A stretch of DNA of 64,000 nucleotides from assembly GCA_018660825.1 (NCBI GenBank), contig JABJJO010000047.1, positions 33,566 through 97,565 on the forward strand, given 5' to 3'. The notes under the pieces are model-generated. The model worked only from the letters and a program-made list of their open reading frames with translations. It was not told the origin of the DNA and searched no databases. Positions within the stretch are counted from its first letter, which is position 1. Each line of letters opens with the position of its first letter. A program made the position numbers and the translations under genes. Shown one piece after another: positions 1-9,352 of this stretch. The DNA is from Planctomycetaceae bacterium (lineage in GTDB: Bacteria; Planctomycetota; Planctomycetia; Pirellulales; Pirellulaceae).

Positions 1-2
1 TC

Positions 3-833
3 TCTACGCGATTAGGTTCATTAATGAGCAGGTCCGTGAAAAACTTAGGTATTTCGCATACGGGTGTTCTTAATCAAACCGCTTGCTTGCAGCATTTTGG
101 TATCTCTGAGTCGACCAAGCACGTTGTCTGGGTGTTTTTTGAAGGGAATGACTTACAAGACTTGGGCTTGGAGTTAGAGCGACGGCTGCGGATTAAAAGG
201 GGGGAGAGTGAACATGTTGATTTACTTGTCAAAAGTAAAAAAATCCAAACATCATTAACCAAAGCAATTCGAAATGTGTTGTTTGTACCTTCGCGTTTGG
301 ATATTTATGGTCCCGCCGTCAATGCGACTCTAAGTCGTGGAAGTGAGTCTGTTCGATTTAAGTTGGATTATACTCCTGTCGGTTCAAAGACGTTGGGATC
401 CGCGGGAGGTCAACTTCGAACTGCAATCGGGAAATTAGCGGATTTATGTAGGCAACGTGATTTGAAACTGTGGTGTGTCTATATGCCAACGAAGCGTCGT
501 GTGTTTCACTCGTTACGGTACCAAGTTGATGACGACGCGGCTCAGCATTTACGGCAACCTTGGCAACCGTCTGACTTGCCTCGATGGTTGGAACTACAAT
601 GTTGGTTCAAACAAATTGAGTTTGTTGATGTCACGTCGTCGCTAATTGAGTTGAATAAGTCAGATGAATTCTCACATAACTTGGCGTTTGACACACATCT
701 GTCTGTTGCCGGAGCGCGAGTGGTTGCAGATTCGTTAGCGGCAAGAATGGAGCCATTTTTTGAAAACGGAACTTCTAACGATCGCCGATCGACATCCGTT
801 ACGGCGGAACGACTACCATCGGATACTGAATGA
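3..833 (+). CDS. SGNH/GDSL-like hydrolase, 5'-truncated by window edge
   Basis: The reading frame is open to the left edge, and the listed ATG at base 24 is probably internal because the sequence before it is already coding-like. The protein has an NLG stretch, a hydrophobic strand ending in FEGNDL (the GxND block of SGNH hydrolases) and, near the C-terminus, FDTHLSVAGARVVA, which matches the DxxH catalytic block. The nucleophile GDS block should lie upstream of the window. SGNH enzymes remove acyl groups from sugars, lipids or polymers; the substrate cannot be told here. The gene ends 18 bases from the convergent kinase gene. The family call is fairly secure; activity is inferred. Confidence 0.6.
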   Translation, partial: STRLGSLMSRSVKNLGISHTGVLNQTACLQHFGISESTKHVVWVFFEGNDLQDLGLELERRLRIKRGESEHVDLLVKSKKIQTSLTKAIRNVLFVPSRLDIYGPAVNATLSRGSESVRFKLDYTPVGSKTLGSAGGQLRTAIGKLADLCRQRDLKLWCVYMPTKRRVFHSLRYQVDDDAAQHLRQPWQPSDLPRWLELQCWFKQIEFVDVTSSLIELNKSDEFSHNLAFDTHLSVAGARVVADSLAARMEPFFENGTSNDRRSTSVTAERLPSDTE

Positions 834-850
834 CGATGACGGGTCGTCAT

Positions 851-2950
851 TTATTTCCGAGTTCCGATTACGTTGACATAAAGAGCGTTAGAGTTGGTTG
901 GGTGATGTCGCATTTTGGAAGTTGCTCCGTGAAAACGTGCGACAGCGTCAGATACGACTAACAAACGGTCGGCAGTCCGGATGCTAGTCCGCCCAGTAGT
1001 CTGCTCTTGGATTCGTGCTTCGATTTCTTTCACAATGTCCGATCCTTGTTGTCGATCCAATGGTAGTGACTTGGCGAACCACAGATAACATTCAAGCTGG
1101 ACGTATAAATGTTCAAGTGAAGGCTGTGCTGGATTACAATTGGCTTGGTTGAGCACCTTATCGGCTTGCCCTATTCGGCCGTTGGCGATATAGCATAAGG
1201 CAAGGTTAACTCGTAAATCTAGATTTTTCTCGTCGGCTGGTAATACTCGCTCGTACCATTTTTCCGCTTCGGCTACCCAATTCATGCGATGATAGAGGTT
1301 GCCTAGTGCTTCCATCAGGTGGGGATTGTCCTGTTGATCTAGTTGCACTAAAAGGCTCAAAATAGTTGTTTGAACCCCTTGTTGTTTAACCGTTGCGGCG
1401 ACTTTTTCCATCACGTCGTCTCGCGAATATTGCTTGGCAGTCGAACCCACAAAACCGTGCACAAAATGTACCGGCGCGATGGGGGTCGGTTTGATGGACT
1501 GCCAAGTTAGCAACGCACCGAGTGTACCAGCGCATGCCAGGCCGAACAGAGATCGGATTATTCGTTTAGCTTTGATTTTCGATTTCCAGCGCAACCTTTT
1601 TTCTTCGCGGCTTAATATTCGCAATACGTCCTGCACACTGTCGGGTCGATCGTCGCGATTAAATGCTAGACAATGCGAGATTAGTTTTTCTAATTTGTGT
1701 GGTACGTCCTTGCATTCATGGTTAGACTTCAATGGCAGTTTGGCCTGTTGTTTTCTTAGTACCTGTCCAGCTTGAAATAGATTTTGGTTTGGACCAAAGG
1801 TGTTAAACGGTAGTTTTCCATAGAACATTTCAAACAGTAGCACGCCGAGTGAGTAAATATCGGAACGGTGGTCGAGTACCAGCGAATCTTCTTTTAAAAT
1901 CACCTTGTTTATTTGTTCAGGTGACATGTAAGTGATCGTCCCCCCACTTGGTTGTGCGTTGTGTAACGCGTTATGTGCGAGGTTGAAGTCTAACAACAAA
2001 GCCTGATCTTTATCGGTGACCATGACATTCGACGGTTTCAGGTCCAAGTGCAATACCCGCTCGGCATGCGCATAGACTAATGCGGCGGCAATCTCCGTGC
2101 CATATTTGAGGCCGCGTAGTAATGCGTCGTGTGACGCCCAGACAACATGGGGAATGATGAATTGCTGTGAGTGCTTGGTGGTGGCCGTACTGTGAGGCGG
2201 GCTCTGCTTGAGGATGTCAGGGAGAAAATTTGAATAGGACAGATGCCGTAATTCAGTCAGTTTGTTACTCAGAGTTTCTCGCCCAAGGTAGGGCATGCAC
2301 ATGACAGAGATACCATCCGAGTCGGTTGTCAATGAATAGATCGGGACAATGTTGTGATGGCATAATCTCCCGAGCGTATCGGCTTCACCAGTGCCAAACT
2401 TTCCGATTTTGATAACAACGGTCCGTTGGCCAATTTCGTCTTCTGTTGCTTTATACACGGTGGCAAAAGACCCGCGGCCGAGTTCCTCTTTGATCGTAAA
2501 TCCGTTGACACTTGGCATTGTAGGAAGTGTCTCGGAATCAGGGTACGAATCTGCTAAGTGGCTATCGTATGCAGGACCAGATTCGGCGTCGACAAAAAAC
2601 AATATAATTTGTCGAAACAACATAGTTCCTATTTGTTCAGGAAACAACAAACAGAACTCTTGCAAGTCGATCAATAGTCCGCTTGCCATCAGTTCTTGGT
2701 ATTGCTGGTAGGCGATGTTAACGAGTTGCATTACCGACTGCGGGGATAAGTCCGAATTTTTAATTGATATCGAAGCTTGGGACGCTCGTATTCGAAAGTC
2801 ATGGATAACATCATCGGCCCAATCTGAGGATGATGGAGATGTTATTTTGGAGATAGTCTTTGTACCAGCCAACGCAAATTGCGGTGGTTCGTTGGAGACC
2901 TGGTAGTGCGGAGGTGAATCTATTGATGATGCAGTTAGATCCGTTTCCAT
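851..2950 (-). CDS. Ser/Thr protein kinase with TPR-like C-terminus
   Basis: A 699-residue protein with an N-terminal region of about 150 residues, a kinase domain (about 150-455), a single membrane helix (about 470-490) and a C-terminal part with TPR-like helical repeats. The glycine loop reads GRGSFATVYKA (about 155), the lysine strand VVIKIGK, the catalytic loop HLDLKPSN (about 300) and the metal loop DFN (about 318). So the Arg of HRD and the Gly of DFG are both replaced, while the Lys and both Asp residues needed for phosphotransfer remain. The domain order suggests a cytoplasmic kinase followed by an extracytoplasmic TPR sensor or scaffold. Its substrate is unknown. It lies about 200 bases downstream of the glycosylation genes, on the same strand. 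Confidence 0.85.
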   Translation of the reverse strand: METDLTASSIDSPPHYQVSNEPPQFALAGTKTISKITSPSSSDWADDVIHDFRIRASQASISIKNSDLSPQSVMQLVNIAYQQYQELMASGLLIDLQEFCLLFPEQIGTMLFRQIILFFVDAESGPAYDSHLADSYPDSETLPTMPSVNGFTIKEELGRGSFATVYKATEDEIGQRTVVIKIGKFGTGEADTLGRLCHHNIVPIYSLTTDSDGISVMCMPYLGRETLSNKLTELRHLSYSNFLPDILKQSPPHSTATTKHSQQFIIPHVVWASHDALLRGLKYGTEIAAALVYAHAERVLHLDLKPSNVMVTDKDQALLLDFNLAHNALHNAQPSGGTITYMSPEQINKVILKEDSLVLDHRSDIYSLGVLLFEMFYGKLPFNTFGPNQNLFQAGQVLRKQQAKLPLKSNHECKDVPHKLEKLISHCLAFNRDDRPDSVQDVLRILSREEKRLRWKSKIKAKRIIRSLFGLACAGTLGALLTWQSIKPTPIAPVHFVHGFVGSTAKQYSRDDVMEKVAATVKQQGVQTTILSLLVQLDQQDNPHLMEALGNLYHRMNWVAEAEKWYERVLPADEKNLDLRVNLALCYIANGRIGQADKVLNQANCNPAQPSLEHLYVQLECYLWFAKSLPLDRQQGSDIVKEIEARIQEQTTGRTSIRTADRLLVVSDAVARFHGATSKMRHHPTNSNALYVNVIGTRK

Positions 2951-3149
2951 GAAAAGCCCCTGTAATGGAATCGGAGAATAGTAATCGTTATTCGATTATT
3001 GAAAACCACACCAAGTAGAGCGAGGAAATGGTAAGTTTTTTTAGCGTGAATGGCACCAGATGACACTGTTATATATTTACTTCCTCCCCCCATTCCGGAA
3101 AAATGCTGCAAATTATCACAAGTTACTAAGCGGAGCTTAGATTTACGTT

Positions 3150-5093
3150 TTAGTTTCGTTTGTAAATAATGTAACGTCGTGATCCATCGAGCATAATTCT
3201 TTGTCCCCATTGCTTGAGCCAATCTATGAACTCGCTGGAATAGGGCTGCGAAAATTCAGGGGTAGTATGGATAACAACTAGCTTAATATTATGATTATGG
3301 ATCGCTATTTTGAGTTCTTGTTCAACGGTTGTTGTGTAGTCTCGCTCACTTTCCCAACCACGGATCACGGACGCTTGAAACAGGTCATAAAATTGAGGTG
3401 TGGGGTTTTTGCGGTTTGCTAAAAAATAGAACTGTGGGCAATCCGGCCCAGCCAAAATATATTCATCAGGCTGACTGTGTTGTTGGAGGTAATCGATTGT
3501 CGGCTTGATTTCATCGTGCCCGACGGCGGGAATCTTGATTCCTCCCCGGGGTAGATCCAGTGTTACCATTTCACCAGCTGGTTGATAAAAAACGCCAACT
3601 GTCCGTGGATTAGAAAAGTTGATCCAAACCACCGAGAATATTCCCGCAATTGCGGCGACGCTACCCCAGAGCTGGCGGTCGTATTTCTTGGTTCGTGTGA
3701 CGATTGCGGAAACTGCTAAAATCAAAAAAGGGCTGGTGTAACAAAAATAAATACCACTGGAATACGGGTATTGCATCAATGACACCGCCGCGGCAAACAT
3801 TAAGATAATAAATAACCGATTGCGAATCGCCTTACTCATAAAATCGGTGCGACTCTGAATGAGCATGGTCGAACCAACAGTGACGATCACGGGTAGCAAT
3901 AAATGTCCACTTCGAAAAGCGATTAGGTAGACCAGTGGGATGCCACCAAGGGCAATGAAGATTGTGCCGGTCACGATAACAGTGATGACTACCGGCATTT
4001 TAGCCGTTTTGAGTATTTGGCGATCGTAGTAAATCAGCAACCCCAGTGGGATGGTTAGGAGTAACCAAGTGGGATTAGGAGGGGAAAAAATAGCCTCTTC
4101 AAGTCTCACCATGGGCAGCATAATCACACCGTGCAGAAGTTCCGTTAATGCCTCGCGGTTGAAATAACCATAGCAGAAGACAAATAATACAACCTGGACT
4201 ACAGTGATGATTAACAGTGTGTGGAGTAGTAATTGTGAAACTGATGTGGAGTGTGTTTTTGCAATCTGGCTTTGTTGAAACACCACCACCATCAGTATTG
4301 TGCCGGGTATGCAAAAGAGTACTACGTTACTAATACTTCCTCGACCGCCGACCAAAAGGAAAAGCAGTGTGCAGTAAGCGACAGCCAACAAGGCAGCCCC
4401 AATCATTAATTGCCTTGAGTTGCCTTGGCGGTGATTGGGAATTGTGTCACTCTCGGGGTGTCTCACCCCCGGGTCTTGGTTGAGATGAATAAATAGCACT
4501 GCAAAAAAGGTTGCTGCGAGTGCGTAGATTCCAGTAATCTTACAAAGAATAGACAGGCCGATTGTGAATGCAGCTGCGACTAGAAACCGTGGTTTCAGTT
4601 GGTCGCTGTATTTTAGAATCGCCCACATCGTCCAACTGGCAAACATCAAGTTGTACCACGACGGTAAGGCAGCAAAATAGTTAGGAAAGCTCCAAACTAG
4701 GCACACGAGTGTAACGACACTGGCACTAACAGGCGGCAAAAATCTCGCCGCAATTAGAAACCAAGCGATCACTGCCAGACCAGCAACGGCTACTAATATA
4801 GTTCGTAGCGAAGTCAGAGATGTTCCCAAGACGTTGAACACTTGGGCATGCCAGTAACTGAGGCCCCCTGTATAGGGATCTTGAAAATCGATATGAGGTG
4901 TTTCGCCATCGAGTATTCGTTCAGCCGAGTGGGCTAACAGCCCTTCGTCATGCGCAATCCAGCCTTGGTTGCCCATCGTATTCAGATAGATCGTTGTAAC
5001 CACGAGCGTCACGAGCAATGCTATTCTATAGGACCTTTCTACAGTCGGTTTGACGGGGGTAGTCTGCTGCGAGCTAGCTGGTGAATTGGACAT
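3150..5093 (-). CDS. GT39-like polytopic membrane glycosyltransferase
   Basis: A 647-residue protein with roughly eleven hydrophobic helices and a hydrophilic C-terminal domain. After the first helix comes an extracytoplasmic loop with AHDEGLLAHSAERIL, the acidic DE motif typical of PMT/ArnT-type GT-C enzymes, followed by DPYTGGLSYWH. These enzymes transfer sugars from polyprenyl-phosphate donors on the outer face of the cytoplasmic membrane. It starts 24 bases after the methyltransferase gene and is probably co-transcribed with it and with the GT2 gene, whose product would make the polyprenyl-phosphate sugar donor. The acceptor is unknown (protein, lipid or wall polymer). Confidence 0.75.
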   Translation of the reverse strand: MSNSPASSQQTTPVKPTVERSYRIALLVTLVVTTIYLNTMGNQGWIAHDEGLLAHSAERILDGETPHIDFQDPYTGGLSYWHAQVFNVLGTSLTSLRTILVAVAGLAVIAWFLIAARFLPPVSASVVTLVCLVWSFPNYFAALPSWYNLMFASWTMWAILKYSDQLKPRFLVAAAFTIGLSILCKITGIYALAATFFAVLFIHLNQDPGVRHPESDTIPNHRQGNSRQLMIGAALLAVAYCTLLFLLVGGRGSISNVVLFCIPGTILMVVVFQQSQIAKTHSTSVSQLLLHTLLIITVVQVVLFVFCYGYFNREALTELLHGVIMLPMVRLEEAIFSPPNPTWLLLTIPLGLLIYYDRQILKTAKMPVVITVIVTGTIFIALGGIPLVYLIAFRSGHLLLPVIVTVGSTMLIQSRTDFMSKAIRNRLFIILMFAAAVSLMQYPYSSGIYFCYTSPFLILAVSAIVTRTKKYDRQLWGSVAAIAGIFSVVWINFSNPRTVGVFYQPAGEMVTLDLPRGGIKIPAVGHDEIKPTIDYLQQHSQPDEYILAGPDCPQFYFLANRKNPTPQFYDLFQASVIRGWESERDYTTTVEQELKIAIHNHNIKLVVIHTTPEFSQPYSSEFIDWLKQWGQRIMLDGSRRYIIYKRN

Positions 5094-5116
5094 GATAGTG
5101 ATTGCTTATTGTAAAA

Positions 5117-5854
5117 CTAAGATCGAACAGCGATGGCGAATAACGAACTACCGAAAGGGAGGCGTAGTGGCGTGATGAATCGTTGTTCGATTTGGCACAG
5201 TGTTTGACAAGTTTTGTTAACCCACGTTGCGGGCACTTGCGCACTTGCTGGTGGAGCGGTGACGATTGATTCCTTGAGTCTGACCAACAGTTTGGCGGCG
5301 AACGTCCAGTGATAAAAATAGTGCATGTTGATGATTTTCAAACCCGCTGCGGTGGTTTGTCTTTTGAGCAAGCGTTTGTTATAGCGTGTTTGGTGATGAT
5401 TGAAATCGTCGTGTTTGGTCCACAATAGGTTAAATGCTGGAACAGTGATTAACACTTTTCCATCGTCGGTAAGCAGCGCACTAGCGAGTTGCAAAGCGCT
5501 AGTTGCATCTGGAATGTGTTCAATGACATCAAGCATCGTAATCCACTGGAATTGTTTGTGTGGTTGATAGGAATCATCGAACTGACCGATATGAATTTGC
5601 TCGAAGAATTCTCCCGCGGGATCGACAATTTCGGTATCAGATTCAACGCCGGTTACGTTTCCGAACTGGCTCAGCGCTGGGAAAAAGAGACCGTCGCCGC
5701 AGCCAACATCCAGAATTTCTCGAGTCGCAGGCACTGGATCTTTTACTTCTCGGTGCCAGCGAGTGAGCGTTTTTAGGATGTAAGATTCTCGCGATCGCCA
5801 CCACCAGTGATTGCGGTAGAGCTGCCGGTAGTTTTTTGCATATTCGCTTTGCAC
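5117..5854 (-). CDS. class I SAM-dependent methyltransferase
   Basis: A 245-residue protein. Motif I reads ILDVGCGDGLFFPAL, followed by an acidic end of strand two (GVESD) and a motif IV strand WITMLDVIEHIPD, all standard for the Rossmann methyltransferase fold. The N-terminus (YAKNYRQLYRNHWWWRSRE) matches the usual start of this methyltransferase group, which supports the listed start even though it overlaps the 3' end of the GT2 gene by 82 bases in another frame. Lying between two glycosyltransferases, it probably methylates a glycan or lipid intermediate. The substrate is not deducible. Confidence 0.8.
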   Translation of the reverse strand: MQSEYAKNYRQLYRNHWWWRSRESYILKTLTRWHREVKDPVPATREILDVGCGDGLFFPALSQFGNVTGVESDTEIVDPAGEFFEQIHIGQFDDSYQPHKQFQWITMLDVIEHIPDATSALQLASALLTDDGKVLITVPAFNLLWTKHDDFNHHQTRYNKRLLKRQTTAAGLKIINMHYFYHWTFAAKLLVRLKESIVTAPPASAQVPATWVNKTCQTLCQIEQRFITPLRLPFGSSLFAIAVRS

Positions 5855-6819
5855 TTGGCTGAATTCCCAATGATATTTTTAACAATAAATGAGGGTCGTC
5901 CTTTAACTTCTTCAAAAATACGGCCTACATATTCACCAACCACTCCCAGAAACATCAACTGTACGCCAGCGAAGAATGAAATAGTAACAAGTTGTGCCGT
6001 AAAACCGGCAGGTATTTCTGACATAAATTCGGGTAGCTTTTCAGATGCTGTGAATCGTGCCCAAGTCGCAAACACTGTCAAACCGAGGGCGACGAACACT
6101 GATAGGGCACCGATACAGGTCGCTAGTCGCAGCGGAATTAACGAAAACGAAAAGATCCCATCGGCGGCTAATCGAAAAAGTTTACGGAGTGTATATTTTG
6201 TATCACCGGCCGCTCTCGGTGCGCGCTCAATCTCGATACCAGTTTGTTTGAACCCGACCCAACTACGAATACCTCGTAAGTAACGATGACAATCGGCGTC
6301 ACGCACTAATAGGTCCGCAACGCGGCGACTAATGATGGAAAAGTCGCCGCTGTCTCGCGGCAAAGTAGTTTTGGATAGTCGCTTAATCAGGCGATAGAAC
6401 AAATTGTAACAGGTCCGTTTCAAAATATTCTCTTTGCGATTCACGCGGACCGCATAAACGACATCGAAACCTTCGTTGTAGCGTGCAAGTAACGCGGGTA
6501 TTTGTTCGGGCGGGTCTTGTAGATCGCCGTCCATTAATACCACGGCATCACCCTCTGCGTATTCGAGTGCCGCGGCGTAGGCTGGTTGCTGGCCAAAATT
6601 TCGCGAGAAGGAGATTGCTACGATTCGGGGGTCGGTTGCAACTGCTTGGGACAATAGTTTCGCTGTGCCGTCATGGCTACCATCGTCAACGATGACAATT
6701 TGATGTGGGCCACCGGGTATCGCATCAAGTACTTGCGAGATACGGTTAATCAATTCTTCGATGACATCTTGTTCGTTGTAGACAGGTATGGCAATAGTTA
6801 GGCAGGGAGTTTTGTTCAT
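5773..6819 (-). CDS. GT2 family glycosyltransferase (DPM1/ArnC-like)
   Basis: A 348-residue protein. The N-terminus LTIAIPVYNEQDVIEELI is the GT-A start, IVIVDDGSHDGT and VVLMDGDLQDPPEQIP supply the two acidic nucleotide/metal motifs, and RDSGDFSIISRRV is typical of polyprenyl-phosphate glycosyltransferases. Two C-terminal helices precede GEYVGRIFEEVKGRP, the usual tail of this group. It likely moves a hexose from a nucleotide donor to undecaprenyl phosphate on the cytoplasmic side, feeding the GT39-like enzyme two genes downstream. First gene of a three-gene minus-strand operon. The last 82 bases double as the start of the methyltransferase gene. Confidence 0.85.
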   Translation of the reverse strand: MNKTPCLTIAIPVYNEQDVIEELINRISQVLDAIPGGPHQIVIVDDGSHDGTAKLLSQAVATDPRIVAISFSRNFGQQPAYAAALEYAEGDAVVLMDGDLQDPPEQIPALLARYNEGFDVVYAVRVNRKENILKRTCYNLFYRLIKRLSKTTLPRDSGDFSIISRRVADLLVRDADCHRYLRGIRSWVGFKQTGIEIERAPRAAGDTKYTLRKLFRLAADGIFSFSLIPLRLATCIGALSVFVALGLTVFATWARFTASEKLPEFMSEIPAGFTAQLVTISFFAGVQLMFLGVVGEYVGRIFEEVKGRPSFIVKNIIGNSAKCKANMQKTTGSSTAITGGGDRENLTS

Positions 6820-7320
6820 GTTATGCAGTCCTCTTCAACTTGTCTTTAAAGTAGACCATTTGCCACAAGGAAACGCCTGCGTTCGTTCCAGGGCCACAGT
6901 TGACATCTAAAACGCGTTTGATTTTCGTTAAATCGATGGTTTCAAGAAACGGTAAACCAAAGGTAGTGATAAGATGTCGCGTATTCCAGCCATGGCTGTA
7001 TTATAACGACACCATTTTAGGGTCGACGAGCGGTCACATGGGGCAGGAGGCTAAATGTAAAAGAAACCCCGCAGTCATAACGACTCTAACGGTCATACTG
7101 GGTTTAGCTAATGGATAACGCGGGACAGTACATCCACAGAACACACCGTAGGGCTTTCCCCGTGGTCCGCCCGTGCTAGCGAGTTTTCGCCTAAAATCAC
7201 GTTCTCTCTACCGTTTTTCATGGTTTCAAGGTATTCTATCTTTAACATATGAAGCCTATCAATGCGCAATCGAAGTTGATTGTGCATTGCAATAGAAATA
7301 AAAAGTAAGGAAAACAACGG
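6820..7320 (+). other. intergenic region upstream of fabI
   Basis: About 500 bases between the divergent GT2 and fabI genes. ORFs listed here (72 and 69 residues) have no recognisable motif and read as chance frames. The stretch should carry the promoters for both flanking genes, but no promoter could be assigned with confidence. Just before fabI the sequence TAAGGAAAACAACGG gives an AAGGA ribosome site. Confidence 0.5.
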
Positions 7321-8157
7321 ATGGGAATGTTCGACGGTAAAAAAGGTTTAGTTCTAGGTGTTGCCAATAATCGTTCGATTGCGTGGGCAATTGCTAAAAC
7401 GATTATGGATGAAGGCGGCGAAGTTGGATTTACACACTTGCCGGATCCTCCGGGCGACGAAAAATGCAAGAATCGTCGTCGGGTTATCAAGTGCACCGAT
7501 CAGTATCCTGAGAAAACCAAATTTGTGGTTCCTTTGAATGTGCAAGACGATGAGAACATTGCTGAGGTCATGAAAACTGCGGAAGCTGAATTTGGCAAGA
7601 TCGACTTCTTGTTACACTCGATTGCCTATGCTGATCGCGAAGATTTGTCGCGTGATACTATTGAAACCAGCCGAGATGGTTTCAAAATGGCGATGGAAAT
7701 CAGTGCTTACAGTTTGATCGCTGTCGCGAATGCCGCTCGCCATATCATGAACGATGGTGGTGCGATTGCTACTATGACATACTTTGGTGGTGAAAAGTGT
7801 GTTCCTGGCTATAACGTGATGGGTATTTGCAAAGCTGCCCTAGATGCGTCGATGCGGTACTTAGCATATGATCTTGGCCCACGTGGGATTCGAGTCAATG
7901 CACTGAGCGCTGGCCCGTTAAAGACTCTTGCTGGCTCAGCCGCTGGAGTGGGTGAAATGCTTACGATGTATCAAGACATCGCACCGACGTGTCGAAACAT
8001 TACACACGAAGAAGTTGGCCGTACTGGAGCTTTTTTGCTCTCGGATTGTTCCAATGGAATTACCGGTGAAATTCTTCATGTCGACGGCGGTTACAACGCA
8101 ATGGGTTCTCCCGGTCGTTTGCTAGACAAAGTTCGCGAGCTGCAGCAGCAATCGTAA
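7321..8157 (+). CDS. fabI: enoyl-[acyl-carrier-protein] reductase [NADH] FabI
   Basis: A 278-residue short-chain dehydrogenase-like protein. The N-terminus KKGLVLGVANNRSIAWAIAK is the FabI form of the dinucleotide-binding motif. The catalytic pair Tyr-x6-Lys appears as YNVMGICK around residue 164, followed by RYLAYDLGPRGIRVNALSAG and the substrate-binding region GPLKTLA. It catalyses the last step of each fatty acid elongation cycle, reducing trans-2-enoyl-ACP with NADH in the cytoplasm. The length is slightly above the usual 260 because of an insert near residues 45-60. An AAGGA ribosome site precedes the ATG. The NUDIX gene follows after 18 bases and may be co-transcribed. Confidence 0.95.
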   Translation: MGMFDGKKGLVLGVANNRSIAWAIAKTIMDEGGEVGFTHLPDPPGDEKCKNRRRVIKCTDQYPEKTKFVVPLNVQDDENIAEVMKTAEAEFGKIDFLLHSIAYADREDLSRDTIETSRDGFKMAMEISAYSLIAVANAARHIMNDGGAIATMTYFGGEKCVPGYNVMGICKAALDASMRYLAYDLGPRGIRVNALSAGPLKTLAGSAAGVGEMLTMYQDIAPTCRNITHEEVGRTGAFLLSDCSNGITGEILHVDGGYNAMGSPGRLLDKVRELQQQS

Positions 8158-8175
8158 AGTTGCAGGTTTAGTATC

Positions 8176-8586
8176 ATGACGAAACCAACCAAAATAGCGA
8201 TCGCCGTAGTAAAAAACGGCGATCGTTTTCTTGTTGGGCAACGGTCCCAAGATCAAGTCCTTGCTGGTTTGTGGGAGTTTCCTGGCGGTAAAATCGAAGC
8301 GGGAGAATCGGATTTAGAGGCGGCTGTGCGTGAGTGCTTCGAAGAGACGGGTGTTACAGTGGCTGCGGTTGGTCGTTATATGACGGTAGAGTATTCTTAT
8401 AAACATGGGGATTTGCAACTGAACTTTATGGCTTGTGAGCCAAAGCCAACGGCGTGTGCTCCAAACCAGCCATTTTGCTGGGTCGATCGGGAGCAGTTGG
8501 CGGAGTTGTCTTTTCCCGAGGCGAACGCTGTCATTGTTGAGCAACTGCGAAGTCATCGAGATATTGTCCAACCAATTCACGCATGA
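8176..8586 (+). CDS. NUDIX hydrolase, MutT-like (8-oxo-dGTP diphosphatase type)
   Basis: A 136-residue protein with a complete NUDIX box, GGKIEAGESDLEAAVRE followed by CFEETGV, fitting G-x5-E-x7-REUxEExGU. The N-terminal strand KIAIAVVKNGDRFLVGQRS and the LWEFPGGK lead-in are as in MutT, which hydrolyses 8-oxo-dGTP and so keeps oxidised guanine out of DNA. The C-terminal FCWVDREQLAELSFPEAN fits the MutT purine-site region. It sits 18 bases after fabI. A wider NUDIX specificity cannot be excluded. Confidence 0.85.
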   Translation: MTKPTKIAIAVVKNGDRFLVGQRSQDQVLAGLWEFPGGKIEAGESDLEAAVRECFEETGVTVAAVGRYMTVEYSYKHGDLQLNFMACEPKPTACAPNQPFCWVDREQLAELSFPEANAVIVEQLRSHRDIVQPIHA

Positions 8587-8792
8587 ATGCACTCTGATAA
8601 TCGAAATGTGGGTTTAATTGGGAATAGTTACTAGGACCGGAATAATCGGGAATACGTGTTCTATGCAGTTCGGTTAGGGCGTGTTGCGACGGTTGCAGAG
8701 GGGACTGCAACGCGTTGCGGGCAGAAATCGATACAGGTTGTACCACGTATGCCGCTCGAGCTTATTGCACCGATTTGTGCAAACGTACCCAT
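8531..8792 (-). pseudogene. possible small gene split by a one-base frameshift
   Basis: On the minus strand an ATG at 8792, preceded by GGTGGTGA, opens MGTFAQIGAISSSGIRG. The adjoining frame, listed from a GTG at 8746, gives a protein-like tail rich in polar residues and ending in FMRELVGQYLDDFAVAQQ. Joining the two with a one-base shift near 8750 gives one protein of about 86 residues. The tail overlaps the 3' end of the convergent NUDIX gene by 56 bases. No family is recognised. It may be a decayed gene, a sequencing indel, or two chance frames; the evidence is the protein-like composition only. Confidence 0.3.
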
Positions 8793-8941
8793 GATATCAC
8801 CACCGGCATTTATTTTGCGGTTTTGCTACAGGGCAGGTCGATGTCTGTTTTGCTGGGACGAGTTGTGCTCCATCACACATAAACTTTTAAACGTTACCAG
8901 TTATGCGAAAATCGAACTAGTATTTTGATGTGGATAAAACG

Positions 8942-9244
8942 ATGAAAAAAACATTTCGAGTAGTTTCCAGTGGGCCTAATGATTCTTTGCTAATGAGTGA
9001 CTTTCTTAGTGAACGTGCACTTACTAAAGAATTCGACCAAATTGGCATGGACGACTGTAGCACGGATTTAACGCTCCGTGGTCTTCCTGTTCTTAGTGGT
9101 CTCATTGGTCCCATGGCAGATGGCCCCCAGGTCGTTCGATATGAAACTCCAACTGTGTTCGAGGAAATGACCAAAGAGTGGTCCTATAGCTCCACTTCAA
9201 AGCGCAAAAAATTTGATTCGATGGATACTACCGAGATTCACTAG
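8942..9244 (+). CDS. hypothetical small protein
   Basis: A 100-residue frame, counting from the ATG in MKKTFRVVSSG; the ORF track starts four codons earlier at a GTG. The composition is acidic in the middle (DDCSTDL), basic and Ser/Thr-rich at the end (SSTSKRKKF), with no signal peptide or membrane helix. No family is recognised. Support for it being real: balanced amino-acid use and a strong rho-independent terminator about 110 bases downstream that no other plus-strand gene needs. The ribosome site is weak. Confidence 0.45.
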   Translation: MKKTFRVVSSGPNDSLLMSDFLSERALTKEFDQIGMDDCSTDLTLRGLPVLSGLIGPMADGPQVVRYETPTVFEEMTKEWSYSSTSKRKKFDSMDTTEIH

Positions 9245-9352
9245 CCTTTTGTTGTGCACGATGTGCAAGTTTAACGAAAGCAGTACACACGCAATACGAC
9301 GGAAAACGATCTACTTCTCTCTCTCTTACTTGATTATTCTCCTCGTACATGA

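Noticed and set aside
2935-3222. 95-residue minus-strand ORF between the kinase and GT39-like genes
   Set aside because: It overlaps both neighbours in another frame, has no ribosome site or motif, and its composition is that of non-coding DNA.
6900-7118. 72-residue ORF upstream of fabI
   Set aside because: No motif, no ribosome site, and it lies in the promoter-bearing gap between divergent genes.
8656-8928. 90-residue plus-strand ORF with many Cys and Phe
   Set aside because: The opposite strand here reads more like protein, and this frame shows no domain or ribosome site.
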